DNA of 12,381 bases from Isoptericola sp042668085 (GTDB lineage Bacteria > Actinomycetota > Actinomycetes > Actinomycetales > Cellulomonadaceae). Within the stretch, counting starts at the first letter, position 1. Each line of letters starts with the position of its first letter. The DNA lies in NCBI RefSeq assembly GCF_042668085.1, contig NZ_JBHVBO010000126.1:1-12381 (forward strand), written 5' to 3'. Below the pieces are notes generated by a model. That model was not told the DNA's origin, made no database searches, and worked only from the letters and a program-made list of their open reading frames with translations. This document shows positions 1 through 7,286 of this stretch, piece by piece. Made by a program: the position numbers and the translations under genes.

Positions 1-735
1 GCCGGGCGCCGGGCGCTGGTCACCGGCGGCGCCTCCGGCATCGGCGCCGCGTGCGCACGGGAGCTGGCCGCGCGCGGCGCCGACGTCGTCGTCGCGGACG
101 TGGACCCCGACGGCGCGAAGCGCCTCGCCGACGAGCTCGGCGGCGAGGCGTGGGTCGTCGACCTCGCCGACACACCAGCCCTCGACGACCTGCGCCTCGA
201 CGTCGACGTCCTCGTCAACAACGCCGGGATCCAGCGGATCAGCCCGGTCGAGGACTTCGCCCCTGGCGACTTCCGGCTCGTCCACCGCCTGATGCTCGAG
301 GCGCCGTTCCTGCTGGTACGGGCGGCGCTGCCCCACATGTACGCCCGCGGCTGGGGCCGGGTCGTCAACGTCTCGTCCGTGCACGGGCTCGTCGCGTCGC
401 CGTTCAAGTCGGCGTACGTCTCCGCCAAGCACGGCCTCGAGGGGCTGTCCAAGACGGTCGCGCTCGAGGGCGGGCCGCACGGCGTCACCAGCGTCTGCGT
501 CAACCCCGGCTACGTGCGCACCCCGCTCGTGGAGAGGCAGGTCGCCGACCAGGCCGCCGTGCACGGCGTCCCGGAGGCCGACGTCCTGGCCGAGGTGATG
601 CTCGCCGAGCACGCGGTGAAGCGGCTCGTCGAGCCGGCGGAGGTCGCGTCGCTGGTCGGGTGGCTCACCGGACCCGACGGCGCCATGGTGTCCGGCGCGT
701 CCTGGACGATCGACGGCGGCTGGACCGCGCACTGA
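1..735 (+). CDS. 3-hydroxybutyrate dehydrogenase, SDR family (5' partial)
   Basis: Predicted cytoplasmic NAD-dependent oxidation of 3-hydroxybutyrate to acetoacetate. The frame is open from base 1, so the true start is just upstream; 244 residues are visible, against about 255-260 for the family. Numbering from base 1, the Rossmann cofactor loop TGGASGIG is at residues 8-15, NNAG at 73-76, the catalytic serine region NVSSVHG at 123-129, the Tyr/Lys pair YVSAK at 139-143, and NPGYVRTPL at 168-176. The stretches NNAGIQ and the segment around YVSAKHGLEG resemble poly-3-hydroxybutyrate-type dehydrogenases more than generic 3-oxoacyl-ACP reductases. It is followed after 76 bases by the AtoE-like transporter and then by CoA-transferase and thiolase genes, which use its expected product, so context supports the substrate. 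SDR membership is certain; the substrate is inferred from motifs and neighbours. Confidence 0.85.
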   Translation, partial: AGRRALVTGGASGIGAACARELAARGADVVVADVDPDGAKRLADELGGEAWVVDLADTPALDDLRLDVDVLVNNAGIQRISPVEDFAPGDFRLVHRLMLEAPFLLVRAALPHMYARGWGRVVNVSSVHGLVASPFKSAYVSAKHGLEGLSKTVALEGGPHGVTSVCVNPGYVRTPLVERQVADQAAVHGVPEADVLAEVMLAEHAVKRLVEPAEVASLVGWLTGPDGAMVSGASWTIDGGWTAH

Positions 736-751
736 CCCTGGGGCAGGGTCA
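733..751 (+). other. Perfect stem-loop starting at the dehydrogenase stop codon
   Basis: TGACCCTG (733-740) pairs perfectly with CAGGGTCA (744-751) around a GGG loop; the first three bases are the stop codon. There is no following T-tract. It could attenuate or process the transcript between the dehydrogenase and transporter genes, or as DNA be a palindromic operator. The dyad is seen; its role is inferred. Confidence 0.4.
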
Positions 752-811
752 CAGGATGCCGGGGGCGCGACGGAGCGCTCCCGACGTCGACGACGACACG
801 GAGGTCAACCC

Positions 812-2206
812 ATGAGCAGCTCCCAGGCCACGACGACGTCGCCGGGAACTCCACCCCCCTCGCGGAACCCGTTCGCCCGCGCGATGCGGCCGCTCAACTC
901 CCTGGTCGAGCGCTTCATCCCCAGCGCGCTCGTCTTCGCGATCGTCCTCACGGTCGTGGTCGCGGTCCTCGCGCTCGTCCTGACCGACGCCGGCCCGGTC
1001 GACGTGCTGATGGCCTGGGGCGACGGCCTCGCGGGGCTGCTCGCCTTCATGACGCAGATGGCGCTCATCCTGCTGCTGGGGCACATGCTCGCCAACACCC
1101 GCCCGGTGCGCCGGCTGCTCGCGCGGCTCGGCGCCGTGCCGCGCACCGCGCTGCAGGCGTACGTCTTCGTGTTCGTCGTCGCGGCGGTCGCCTCCCTGCT
1201 GCAGTGGGGGCTCGGCCTCGTCGTGGGCGGCATCCTCGCCCGCGAGGTCGCGGCCCAGGCGCGGGAGAAGGGGATGCGCGTGCACTTCCCCCTGCTCGTG
1301 GCGGCCGGCTTCTCCGGCTTCGTCGTCTGGCACATGGGCTACACCGGCTCCGGCCCGCTGACGGCGGCGACCGAGGGCTCGTTCATCGCCACCCAGCTCG
1401 GCACCACGGTGCCCGTCGGCGAGACCACGTTCGCGACGTGGAACGTCGCCGCCGCCGTGGCCACGATCGTCGTCGTGGCGGCCGCCCTCGCCCTGGTCGC
1501 GCCGCGGGGCACCGACCGCATCGTCACGCTCGACGTCGACGCCCGCGAGAAGGACGTGGAGGTGGACGACGCCGTGGAGACGCCCGCCGACCGGCTCGAC
1601 GCCTCCCGGTGGATCACGAGCCTCGTCGGTGTCGCCGTGGTCGCGTACCTCGTCGTCTACTTCACCCGCGGCGGCACGCCCACGCTGGACATCGTCAACT
1701 GGACGTTCCTCGCGCTGATCCTGCTGCTGGTGCGCAACCCGTTCGAGCTCATGGCGCTGGTCAAGGCCGCGGCCGCCAACGTGGGCGACATCCTGCTGCA
1801 GTTCCCGCTCTACGCGGGCATCCTCGGCATGATGACGGCCACCGGGCTCGTCGCCGTCCTGTCCGACTGGTTCGTGAGCATCTCGACGCCGAGCACGTTC
1901 GGAGTCCTGTCGCTGCTGTCGGCGGGGCTCGTGAACTTCTTCGTGCCGTCGGGCGGCGGGCAGTTCGCCGTGCAGGCGCCGATCCTGCTCGACGCCGCGA
2001 ACGACCTCGGCGTGAACCCGGCCGTCGCGATCATGGCCATCTCCTACGGCGACCAGTGGACCAACATGATCCAGCCGTTCTGGGCGCTGCCGCTGCTGGC
2101 CATCGCCGGGCTCAAGGTCCGCGACATCCTCGGCTACACGACGGTCACGCTCATCGCCTCGGGCCTCGTCTTCGCCACCACCCTCCTGATCGTCGGCGCG
2201 GGCTGA
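812..2206 (+). CDS. atoE: AtoE-type short-chain fatty acid transporter
   Basis: Multi-pass inner-membrane protein of the AtoE/SCFA_trans family, predicted to import short-chain acids such as acetoacetate, butyrate or 3-hydroxybutyrate. It has 464 residues; E. coli AtoE is about 440. After a polar Ser/Thr/Pro-rich leader (1-20), hydrophobic segments lie near 36-58, 80-92, 115-142, 158-176, 208-230, 268-284, 296-308, 326-350, 362-378, 400-412 and 424-462. A charged loop lies at about 235-265. Family-like conserved stretches are SGGGQFAVQAP (380-390) and GDQWTNMIQPFWALP (413-427). The ATG at 812 has GGAGG at 800-804, seven bases upstream, which fixes the start. It lies between the hydroxybutyrate dehydrogenase and the CoA-transferase genes, which suggests uptake of the operon's substrate. 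The family call is firm; the exact substrate is not visible from sequence. Confidence 0.9.
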   Translation: MSSSQATTTSPGTPPPSRNPFARAMRPLNSLVERFIPSALVFAIVLTVVVAVLALVLTDAGPVDVLMAWGDGLAGLLAFMTQMALILLLGHMLANTRPVRRLLARLGAVPRTALQAYVFVFVVAAVASLLQWGLGLVVGGILAREVAAQAREKGMRVHFPLLVAAGFSGFVVWHMGYTGSGPLTAATEGSFIATQLGTTVPVGETTFATWNVAAAVATIVVVAAALALVAPRGTDRIVTLDVDAREKDVEVDDAVETPADRLDASRWITSLVGVAVVAYLVVYFTRGGTPTLDIVNWTFLALILLLVRNPFELMALVKAAAANVGDILLQFPLYAGILGMMTATGLVAVLSDWFVSISTPSTFGVLSLLSAGLVNFFVPSGGGQFAVQAPILLDAANDLGVNPAVAIMAISYGDQWTNMIQPFWALPLLAIAGLKVRDILGYTTVTLIASGLVFATTLLIVGAG

Positions 2207-2212
2207 GCCCGC
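2198..2212 (+). other. Small stem-loop with the atoE stop codon as its loop
   Basis: GCGGGC (2198-2203) and GCCCGC (2207-2212) are perfect reverse complements, and the three bases between them are the TGA stop codon. Six G/C pairs with no T-tract make a weak terminator at most; in this GC content it could be chance. It is listed because similar dyads occur at other stop codons in the window. Confidence 0.25.
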
Positions 2213-2234
2213 AGGCGACCCCTGCCCGTCCCAC

Positions 2235-2242
2235 GGAAAGGA
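2235..2242 (+). promoter_or_regulatory. Ribosome binding site that selects the first of two start codons
   Basis: GGAAAGGA ends five bases before the ATG at 2248 and 14 bases before the in-frame ATG at 2257. The spacing favours 2248 as the start of the CoA-transferase alpha subunit. Confidence 0.6.
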
Positions 2243-2258
2243 CCCTCATGACCCTCAT
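2241..2258 (+). repeat. 9-bp tandem duplication that duplicates a start codon
   Basis: The unit GACCCTCAT occurs twice in tandem (2241-2249, 2250-2258) and is followed by GACC. It creates two in-frame ATG codons (2248, 2257), so the protein begins Met-Thr-Leu-Met-Thr. It is probably a slippage duplication. Confidence 0.7.
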
Positions 2259-3054
2259 GACCGACCGGCCACGCACCGGTCTCGACAAGACCGTCGCGAC
2301 GGCGGCCGCGGCCGTCGCCGACGTCCCCGACGGCGCGACGCTCGCCGTGGGCGGCTTCGGCCTGTGCGGCAACCCGGTCGCGCTGATCGAGGCGCTCCTC
2401 GCCCGCGGCACCACGGACCTGGCCGTGGTGAGCAACAACTGCGGCGTCGACGACTGGGGCCTGGGCCTGCTGCTGGGGGCCGGACGCATCCGCCGGATGA
2501 CCAGCTCGTACGTGGGCGAGAACAAGGAGTTCGAGCGGCGGTTCCTGGCCGGCGAGCTCGAGCTGGTCCTCACGCCGCAGGGCACGCTCGCCGAGCAGCT
2601 GCGCGCGGGCGGCGCCGGGATCGCGGCGTTCTGGACCCGCACCGGCGTCGGCACCCAGGTGGCCGACGGCGGCCTGCCGCAGCGGTACGACGGCGCCGGC
2701 GGCGTGGCGGTGGCCTCGCTGCGCAAGGAGGTCCGCACCTTCGCGACCCCGGACGGTCCCGCCGAGTTCGTGCTCGAGGAGGCGATCACCACGGACTACG
2801 CCCTCGTGCACGCGGCGCGGGGCGACCGGCACGGCAACCTCGTCTTCCACCGCTCCGCCCGGAACTTCTCGCCGCTGGCCGCCATGGCGGGCCGGGTGTG
2901 CGTGGCCCAGGTCGAGGAGCTCGTCGAGCCGGGCGAGATCGACCCCGACGACGTGCACCTGCCCGGCGTGTTCGTGCACCGCGTGGTGCACGTGCCGGAC
3001 GGCGAGAAGCGGATCGAGAAGCGCACCACCACCCCGACGACGAAGGAGGGCTGA
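2248..3054 (+). CDS. scoA: 3-oxoacid (acetoacetate) CoA-transferase, alpha subunit
   Basis: Alpha subunit of a two-subunit family I CoA-transferase, which moves CoA from a donor such as succinyl-CoA or acetyl-CoA to acetoacetate in the cytoplasm. It has 268 residues, a usual size for the larger-type alpha subunit. The family signature DGATLAVGGFGLCGNP is at residues 28-43, and further alpha-subunit-like segments are SNNCGVDDWGLG (62-73) and KEVRTFATPDGPAEFVLEE (160-178). The stop codon is followed three bases later by the GTG start of the beta subunit, an arrangement typical of co-translated subunits. Homologous pairs (pcaIJ) act on 3-oxoadipate, but neighbouring AtoE, thiolase and hydroxybutyrate dehydrogenase genes and the absence of aromatic-pathway genes favour acetoacetate. 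Names used for equivalents include scoA and atoD. Confidence 0.9.
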   Translation: MTLMTDRPRTGLDKTVATAAAAVADVPDGATLAVGGFGLCGNPVALIEALLARGTTDLAVVSNNCGVDDWGLGLLLGAGRIRRMTSSYVGENKEFERRFLAGELELVLTPQGTLAEQLRAGGAGIAAFWTRTGVGTQVADGGLPQRYDGAGGVAVASLRKEVRTFATPDGPAEFVLEEAITTDYALVHAARGDRHGNLVFHRSARNFSPLAAMAGRVCVAQVEELVEPGEIDPDDVHLPGVFVHRVVHVPDGEKRIEKRTTTPTTKEG

Positions 3055-3057
3055 GCC

Positions 3058-3714
3058 GTGCCGCTCACCCGCGACGAGATGGCCGCGCGCGCCGCGGCCG
3101 AGCTGGCCGACGGCTGGTACGTGAACCTGGGCATCGGCCTGCCGACGCTGGTGCCCAACCACGTGCCGGCGGGGCGGCACCTGGTGCTGCAGTCCGAGAA
3201 CGGCCTGCTCGGCGTCGGCCCCTACCCCGCGGACGCCGACGTGGACCCCGACCTCATCAACGCCGGCAAGGAGACCGTCACCCTGCTGCCCGGCGCCTCC
3301 GTGTTCGACTCGGCGACCAGCTTCGGCATGATCCGCGGCGGCAAGATCGACGCCGCGATCCTCGGCGGCATGCAGGTCTCCGCCGGCGGCGACCTCGCCA
3401 ACTGGATGATCCCCGGCAAGATGGTCAAGGGGCCCGGCGGCGCGATGGACCTGGTGCACGGCGCGCGGCGGGTGATCGTCCTCATGGAGCACACCGCCAA
3501 GGACGGCTCGCCCAAGCTGCTGCCCGAGTGCACGCTGCCGCTCACCGGGCGGGGCGTGGTGCACCGCGTCATCACCGACCTCGCCGTGCTCGACGTCGCG
3601 GCCGACGGGTTCGTGCTGCGGGAGCTCGCGCCGGGTGTCGCCGTCGACGACGTGGTGGCGGCGACGGGTGCGCCCGTCACGGTCGCCCTCGACGCGGCGG
3701 AGGCCGTCGCATGA
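3058..3714 (+). CDS. scoB: 3-oxoacid (acetoacetate) CoA-transferase, beta subunit
   Basis: Beta subunit carrying the active-site glutamate that forms the enzyme-CoA thioester. It has 218 residues, normal for the family. The signature LQSENGLLG is at residues 44-52, and Glu47 is the expected catalytic residue. NLGIGLPTLVP (23-33) and KGPGGAMDLV (124-133) are other conserved family stretches. The start is GTG at 3058, with AAGGAGG at 3043-3049, eight bases upstream and inside the end of the alpha-subunit gene. An in-frame ATG exists at codon 8 but has no such site. The stop TGA at 3712-3714 overlaps the thiolase ATG at 3711 (ATGA), so translation is probably coupled. The substrate is inferred to be acetoacetate from context. 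Confidence 0.92.
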   Translation: MPLTRDEMAARAAAELADGWYVNLGIGLPTLVPNHVPAGRHLVLQSENGLLGVGPYPADADVDPDLINAGKETVTLLPGASVFDSATSFGMIRGGKIDAAILGGMQVSAGGDLANWMIPGKMVKGPGGAMDLVHGARRVIVLMEHTAKDGSPKLLPECTLPLTGRGVVHRVITDLAVLDVAADGFVLRELAPGVAVDDVVAATGAPVTVALDAAEAVA

Positions 3715-4913
3715 ACGCGCCCGGCGACGTCGTCGTGGTGGCCGCGGCGCGCACCCCGCAGGGCCGGCTCGGCGGCGCGCTGGCGCCGCTCACCGCCGTG
3801 GACCTGGGTGCCGTCGCCGCGCGGGCCGCGCTCGACGCCGCAGGTGAGCTCGCCGCTGAGGTCGACGCGGTCGTCGTCGGCCAGGTGCTGCAGGCGGGGG
3901 CCGGCCAGAACCCCGCCCGGCAGACCGCGGTGGCGGCGGGCGTAGGCCTGCAGGTGCCGGCCGTCACCGTGAACAAGGTCTGCCTGTCCGGCCTGACGGC
4001 GGTGATCGACGGCGCGCGGCTGCTGCGGACCGGCGAGGCGTCCGTCGTGCTGGTGGGCGGGCAGGAGTCGATGTCGCGCGCCCCGCACCTGGTCCCCGGC
4101 GCGCGGTCCGGCGTCGGGTACGGCGACGCCACGCTCCTCGACGCGGTCGCGCGCGACGGCCTCACCGACGCGTTCGACGGCCGCGCCATGGGGCTCGCCA
4201 CGGAGGCGTTCAACGCGGGCGACGTCTTCGTCACGCGCGCCGAGCAGGACGCGCTCGCGGCGGCGTCGCACCAGCGCGCGGCGGCCGCTGCGAAGGACGG
4301 GCTGCTCGACGCGGAGCTGGCGCCCGTGGCGGTACCGCAGCGGCGCGGGGAGCCGGTCGTGGTGCGTGCCGACGAGGGGGTGCGCCCGGACACGACCGTC
4401 GACGGGCTCTCCCGGCTGCGCCCCGCCTTCGCCCCCGACGGGACGATCACGGCCGGCAACGCCTCGCAGCTGTCCGACGGCGCGGCGGCGCTGGTGCTCA
4501 CCACCCGTGACCGCGCCGCGGCGGCGGGGGCGACGGTCCTCGCGACCCTGCGGTCGTGGGGCCAGGTGGCCGGCCCGGACACGTCCCTGCACTCGCAGCC
4601 CGCGCGCGCCGTGGAGGCCGCTCTCGCGCGCGAGGGCTGGGCGCCGGGCGACCTCGACCTCGTCGAGCTCAACGAGGCGTTCGCCGCGGTCGTCGCGGTG
4701 TCCGCGCGGCGGCTCGGCGTCGACCCGGAGCGGGTCAACCCGCACGGCGGAGGCATCTCGCTCGGCCATCCGATCGGCGCGTCCGGCGCGCGCCTGGTCG
4801 TGCACGCGGCGCACGAGCTCGCGCGCCGGCGCCGGGCCGGGGACGGCGGCCGGGCCGCGGTCGCGCTGTGCGGGGGCGGCGGCCAGGGCGAGGCGCTGCT
4901 GCTCGAGGGGTGA
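3711..4913 (+). CDS. atoB: Acetyl-CoA acetyltransferase (thiolase II type)
   Basis: Thiolase predicted to cleave acetoacetyl-CoA with CoA into two acetyl-CoA, the last step of this operon. The 400-residue length is typical. Active-site elements are in order: the nucleophilic cysteine in NKVCLSG (Cys91), NEAFAA (321-326), the thiolase signature N-P-H-G-G-G-I-S-L-G-H-P with His353, and a second cysteine in LCGGGGQG (Cys387). The ATG at 3711 overlaps the preceding stop codon and has GGAGG at 3699-3703, seven bases upstream and inside scoB. A biosynthetic direction or a longer-chain 3-ketoacyl-CoA substrate cannot be excluded from sequence, but the ato-like context supports acetoacetyl-CoA. It ends 20 bases before the convergent MFS gene, where a long stem-loop lies. 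Confidence 0.9.
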   Translation: MNAPGDVVVVAAARTPQGRLGGALAPLTAVDLGAVAARAALDAAGELAAEVDAVVVGQVLQAGAGQNPARQTAVAAGVGLQVPAVTVNKVCLSGLTAVIDGARLLRTGEASVVLVGGQESMSRAPHLVPGARSGVGYGDATLLDAVARDGLTDAFDGRAMGLATEAFNAGDVFVTRAEQDALAAASHQRAAAAAKDGLLDAELAPVAVPQRRGEPVVVRADEGVRPDTTVDGLSRLRPAFAPDGTITAGNASQLSDGAAALVLTTRDRAAAAGATVLATLRSWGQVAGPDTSLHSQPARAVEAALAREGWAPGDLDLVELNEAFAAVVAVSARRLGVDPERVNPHGGGISLGHPIGASGARLVVHAAHELARRRRAGDGGRAAVALCGGGGQGEALLLEG

Positions 4914-4918
4914 CGCTG

Positions 4919-4952
4919 CTCGCGCCGGCCCGCTCAGGCGGTCCGGCGCGAG
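4919..4952. terminator. Stem-loop between convergent thiolase and MFS genes, likely bidirectional terminator
   Basis: CTCGCGCCGG (4919-4928) pairs perfectly with CCGGCGCGAG (4943-4952). After a single C/T mismatch, CCGC (4930-4933) pairs with GCGG (4938-4941), leaving a four-base loop, TCAG. The MFS stop codon (minus strand) lies in that loop, and the right arm lies within its last codons. There are no T-tracts. The location between converging genes supports a terminator read on both strands. Confidence 0.55.
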
Positions 4953-6478
4953 CGCGCCACGAGCACGAGGGCGACCAGCACCCCGACGACGCTCGCCGCC
5001 GCCGCGACCCAGAACGCGGCGGAGTAGGCGCCGGCGGGGTCGGCCGTGCCGGCCGCGAGAAGGGCGGTGACCACCGGGGCGGCCGCCGCGGAGCCCACGG
5101 TGCGGACCACGCTGTTCAGCCCGGTCGCCGCTCCGGTCTCGGTGGGCGGCGACCAGGTGACGACGAGCTGGGCGCAGATCGCGTACCCGATGCCGTTGCC
5201 GAGGCCCAGCACCGAGAACGCCACGACCACCGCCCACGGCGTCGCGGGCCACAGCGCCAGCCCGACGGCCCCGAGGAGCATCACGGCCGCGGCGACCGCC
5301 CCCGTGCCGCCCGGGCCGACCCGCCGCACGAGCGCCGGCGTCGCGCGACCGCCGAGGAAGACGAGGATGGCGCTGGGCAGCATCGCCAGCCCGGAGACGG
5401 TCACGCTCATGCCGTGCCCGTAGCCGGTGCCCGCCGGCGCCTGCATGAGCAGCGGCAGCGCGACGTAGCAGACGTAGGGCACGAACCCCACGGCCACGGT
5501 GAGCAGGCTGACGAGCACGATCGGCCCGTGCCGGAAGGTGCGCACGTCGACCACCGGCGCGGCGGTGTGGCGCTCGACGAGGACCAGAGCGGCGAGCAGC
5601 AGCGCGCCGGCCACCCCGACGACGACCGTCCGGGCCGACGTCCAGCCCCACGCGCCACCCTGCGAGACGGCGAGCAGCACGCCCACGAGCCCGCCCGCGA
5701 GCAGCGCGATGCCGGCCCAGTCCGTCCGGCGCCGCACGGCGGGCGCTCCGCCGCGGGGCACCCACGCGGCCACCAGCGCGCCCGAGCCGAGGATCAGCAC
5801 CGCGCCCAGCACGAAGAGCCAGCGCCAGCCCAGGGCGTCGACGACCACGCCTCCCACCACGAGCGCGGCGCCCGCGCCGAGCCCGATCATGCCGGGGATC
5901 CAGCCGAACGCGGCCGCGAGCCGCTGCCCCGACAGCAGGGAGCGCGCCAGCGCGAGGGCGAGCGGGAAGGTCGCGGTGCTCACGCCCTGGACCACGCGCG
6001 CGGCGAGGAGCACGCCGAGGTTCGGGGCCGCCGCGGCCACGAGGGTCGCCGCGGCGAACACGACGATGGTGCCGAGCAGCACCCGGCGGTGGCCGAACCG
6101 GTCCCCGAGGTTGCCGACGACGGGCGCGAGGACCGCCCCTGCCAGCAGGAACGCCGTGAGGATCCACCCGGTCCCCTGCGCCGTCGCGCCGAGCTCGCGG
6201 CCGAGGGTCGGCAGGGCCGGGACCACGAGCGTCTGCATCAGCGAGAACGCCAGCACCGCGGCGCTCAGCGCGAGGGTCACGAGCCCGGGGCGGCGCACCA
6301 CGGTGCTGTCGGTCGGGTCGCCGTGGGCCTCGTGGGTTGCGATGTCGGGTCCGATGTCGGGTCCGATGTCGGGTCCGATGTCGGGTCCGATGTCGGGTCC
6401 GATGTCGGGTGCGGTGTCGGGTGCGGTGTCGGGTGCGGTGTCGGGTGCGACGTCGGGCGCCGGGCGGGACGGAGGCAC
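4934..6478 (-). CDS. MFS efflux transporter (DHA2/EmrB-QacA-like) with repeat-encoded N-terminal tail
   Basis: Proton-coupled membrane transporter, probably exporting a drug or toxic metabolite. From the GTG at 6478 it has 514 residues. Residues 7-46 are ten tetrapeptides (APDV, APDT x3, APDI, GPDI x5). A short polar linker follows, then hydrophobic segments from about residue 66 to the end, as expected for 12-14 helices. MFS motif A appears as GNLGDRFGHRR (122-132) after the second helix, and a glycine-rich motif-C-like stretch follows in helix 5 (about 192-210). It is transcribed away from a TetR gene, with an inverted repeat between them, a common arrangement for inducible efflux pumps. 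The start is uncertain: no good ribosome binding site precedes GTG 6478. The GTG pair at Val60-Val61, just before the first helix, would give a usual-length protein without the repeats, but also lacks a binding site. The substrate is unknown. Confidence 0.85.
   Translation of the reverse strand: MPPSRPAPDVAPDTAPDTAPDTAPDIGPDIGPDIGPDIGPDIGPDIATHEAHGDPTDSTVVRRPGLVTLALSAAVLAFSLMQTLVVPALPTLGRELGATAQGTGWILTAFLLAGAVLAPVVGNLGDRFGHRRVLLGTIVVFAAATLVAAAAPNLGVLLAARVVQGVSTATFPLALALARSLLSGQRLAAAFGWIPGMIGLGAGAALVVGGVVVDALGWRWLFVLGAVLILGSGALVAAWVPRGGAPAVRRRTDWAGIALLAGGLVGVLLAVSQGGAWGWTSARTVVVGVAGALLLAALVLVERHTAAPVVDVRTFRHGPIVLVSLLTVAVGFVPYVCYVALPLLMQAPAGTGYGHGMSVTVSGLAMLPSAILVFLGGRATPALVRRVGPGGTGAVAAAVMLLGAVGLALWPATPWAVVVAFSVLGLGNGIGYAICAQLVVTWSPPTETGAATGLNSVVRTVGSAAAAPVVTALLAAGTADPAGAYSAAFWVAAAASVVGVLVALVLVARSRRTA
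6341..6460. repeat. Ten-copy 12-bp tandem repeat (minisatellite)
   Basis: There are five exact copies of GATGTCGGGTCC (6341-6400), one GATGTCGGGTGC (6401-6412), three GGTGTCGGGTGC (6413-6448) and one GACGTCGGGCGC (6449-6460). Read on the minus strand it encodes Pro-Asp-rich tetrapeptides at the N-terminus of the MFS protein. The unit is a multiple of three, so copy-number change would keep the frame. Variants are ordered, with identical copies at one end and diverged ones at the other, as expected from repeated slippage. Confidence 0.95.
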
Positions 6479-6545
6479 GGGCGGGCTCGCTCTCTGTGTG
6501 GAGGGTGGCTGCGCCTCGTCGCGCGGGGCCGGGATCGGGCGAAAC

Positions 6546-6574
6546 GAATCGGAACGGAACCGTCGTTCCGATTC
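6546..6574. promoter_or_regulatory. Perfect 11-bp inverted repeat, likely TetR operator
   Basis: GAATCGGAACG (6546-6556) and CGTTCCGATTC (6564-6574) are perfect reverse complements separated by seven bases. The site lies in the 124-base divergent region between the MFS gene and the TetR gene, and it is more AT-rich than its surroundings. TetR proteins bind such dyads as dimers, so this is the best candidate for a shared operator controlling both genes. Binding is inferred. Confidence 0.65.
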
Positions 6575-6578
6575 ACCC

Positions 6579-6584
6579 TAACAT
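6579..6584 (+). promoter_or_regulatory. Candidate -10 element for the tetR gene
   Basis: TAACAT fits the actinobacterial TANNNT -10 pattern and sits five bases after the inverted repeat, so a bound repressor would cover the -35 zone. Initiation about seven bases downstream would give a leader of only 12-18 bases, consistent with no visible ribosome binding site at tetR. No convincing -35 hexamer is seen. Confidence 0.3.
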
Positions 6585-6602
6585 CCGGCCGCGGGCTACC
6601 GT

Positions 6603-7286
6603 GTGCCCATGCCCTCCCCCGCCGACCCGTCCGACGAGCGCGCTGACCGTCCGCTGCCCGGCCGGAAGCGGGAGGCCCGCGCCAACGACACGGCCGTGCT
6701 GGCCGCCGCGCGCGAGGTCTTCGCCGCCCAGGGCCACGGCGCCTCGATGGCCGACGTCGCCCGGCACGCCGGCGTCGGCGTGGGCTCGGTGTACCGCCGC
6801 TACCCCACCAAGGAGGCGCTGGTCGAGGCGCTCCACGTGCAGGCCGTCCGCGAGGCGGCACGCCTCGCGAGCGAGGTCGCGGACGGGTACGTGTCCGGCC
6901 CCTCGACCGACGACGGCGCCGTCGGCACGTTCCTGGCCCGGCAGATCGCCGAGGCCACCGGCCCGCTGCTGCGCCCTCCCGGGACGGGCGGGCCGCTCAC
7001 CGCCGACCTGGCCGCCGCGACGCGCGACCTGCGCGTCGGGCTCGAGCGGCTGGTCGCCTACGACCGCGCCGCGGGCGTCCTGCCCGCCGGCTTCACGACC
7101 GCCGACGTCATGCAGCTGCTGCTGCACCTGCGCCCTGCGCTCCCCTTCCCCCGCGCCGAGGCGGACGCCCTGCACCTGCGCTACCTCCGCCTCGTCCTGG
7201 CCGGGCTGCGCGCGCGGGCACGCGACGACGTCGGCCTCGGCGACGGGCCGCGCTGGGACGAGTGGGTCGGCGCCTGGCACGACTGA
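6603..7286 (+). CDS. TetR-family transcriptional regulator
   Basis: DNA-binding repressor of about 227 residues, normal for the family. The N-terminal helix-turn-helix domain covers about residues 22-68 from the GTG at 6603. It is recognisable in RANDTAVLAAAREVFAAQG, then GASMADVARHAGVGVGSVYRRYPTKEALVEAL. The C-terminal part (about 75-227) is the ligand-binding and dimerisation region, which diverges in this family, so no ligand is predictable. The start is GTG 6603 or ATG 6609 (two codons later); neither has a ribosome binding site, and a short leader is likely. It is divergent from the MFS gene across a perfect inverted repeat, so it probably represses that gene and itself until an inducer binds. 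It converges with the RamB-like gene, 15 bases away. Confidence 0.9.
   Translation: MPMPSPADPSDERADRPLPGRKREARANDTAVLAAAREVFAAQGHGASMADVARHAGVGVGSVYRRYPTKEALVEALHVQAVREAARLASEVADGYVSGPSTDDGAVGTFLARQIAEATGPLLRPPGTGGPLTADLAAATRDLRVGLERLVAYDRAAGVLPAGFTTADVMQLLLHLRPALPFPRAEADALHLRYLRLVLAGLRARARDDVGLGDGPRWDEWVGAWHD

Noticed and set aside
2248..3714. CoA-transferase subunits considered as PcaIJ (3-oxoadipate CoA-transferase).
   Set aside because: The sequences cannot fully separate the two, but the neighbours are hydroxybutyrate dehydrogenase, AtoE and thiolase, and no aromatic-degradation gene is present.
3222..6167. A 981-codon open frame on the minus strand across scoB, thiolase and part of the MFS gene.
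   Set aside because: It is antisense to well-recognised enzymes, rich in Arg/Ala/Gly/Pro with no family resemblance. Such long frames are expected opposite high-GC genes.
6341..6460. Tandem repeats considered as a CRISPR array or an iteron origin.
   Set aside because: The units are 12 bp, directly adjacent with no spacers, and lie in the coding frame of the MFS protein; no cas or replication gene is nearby.
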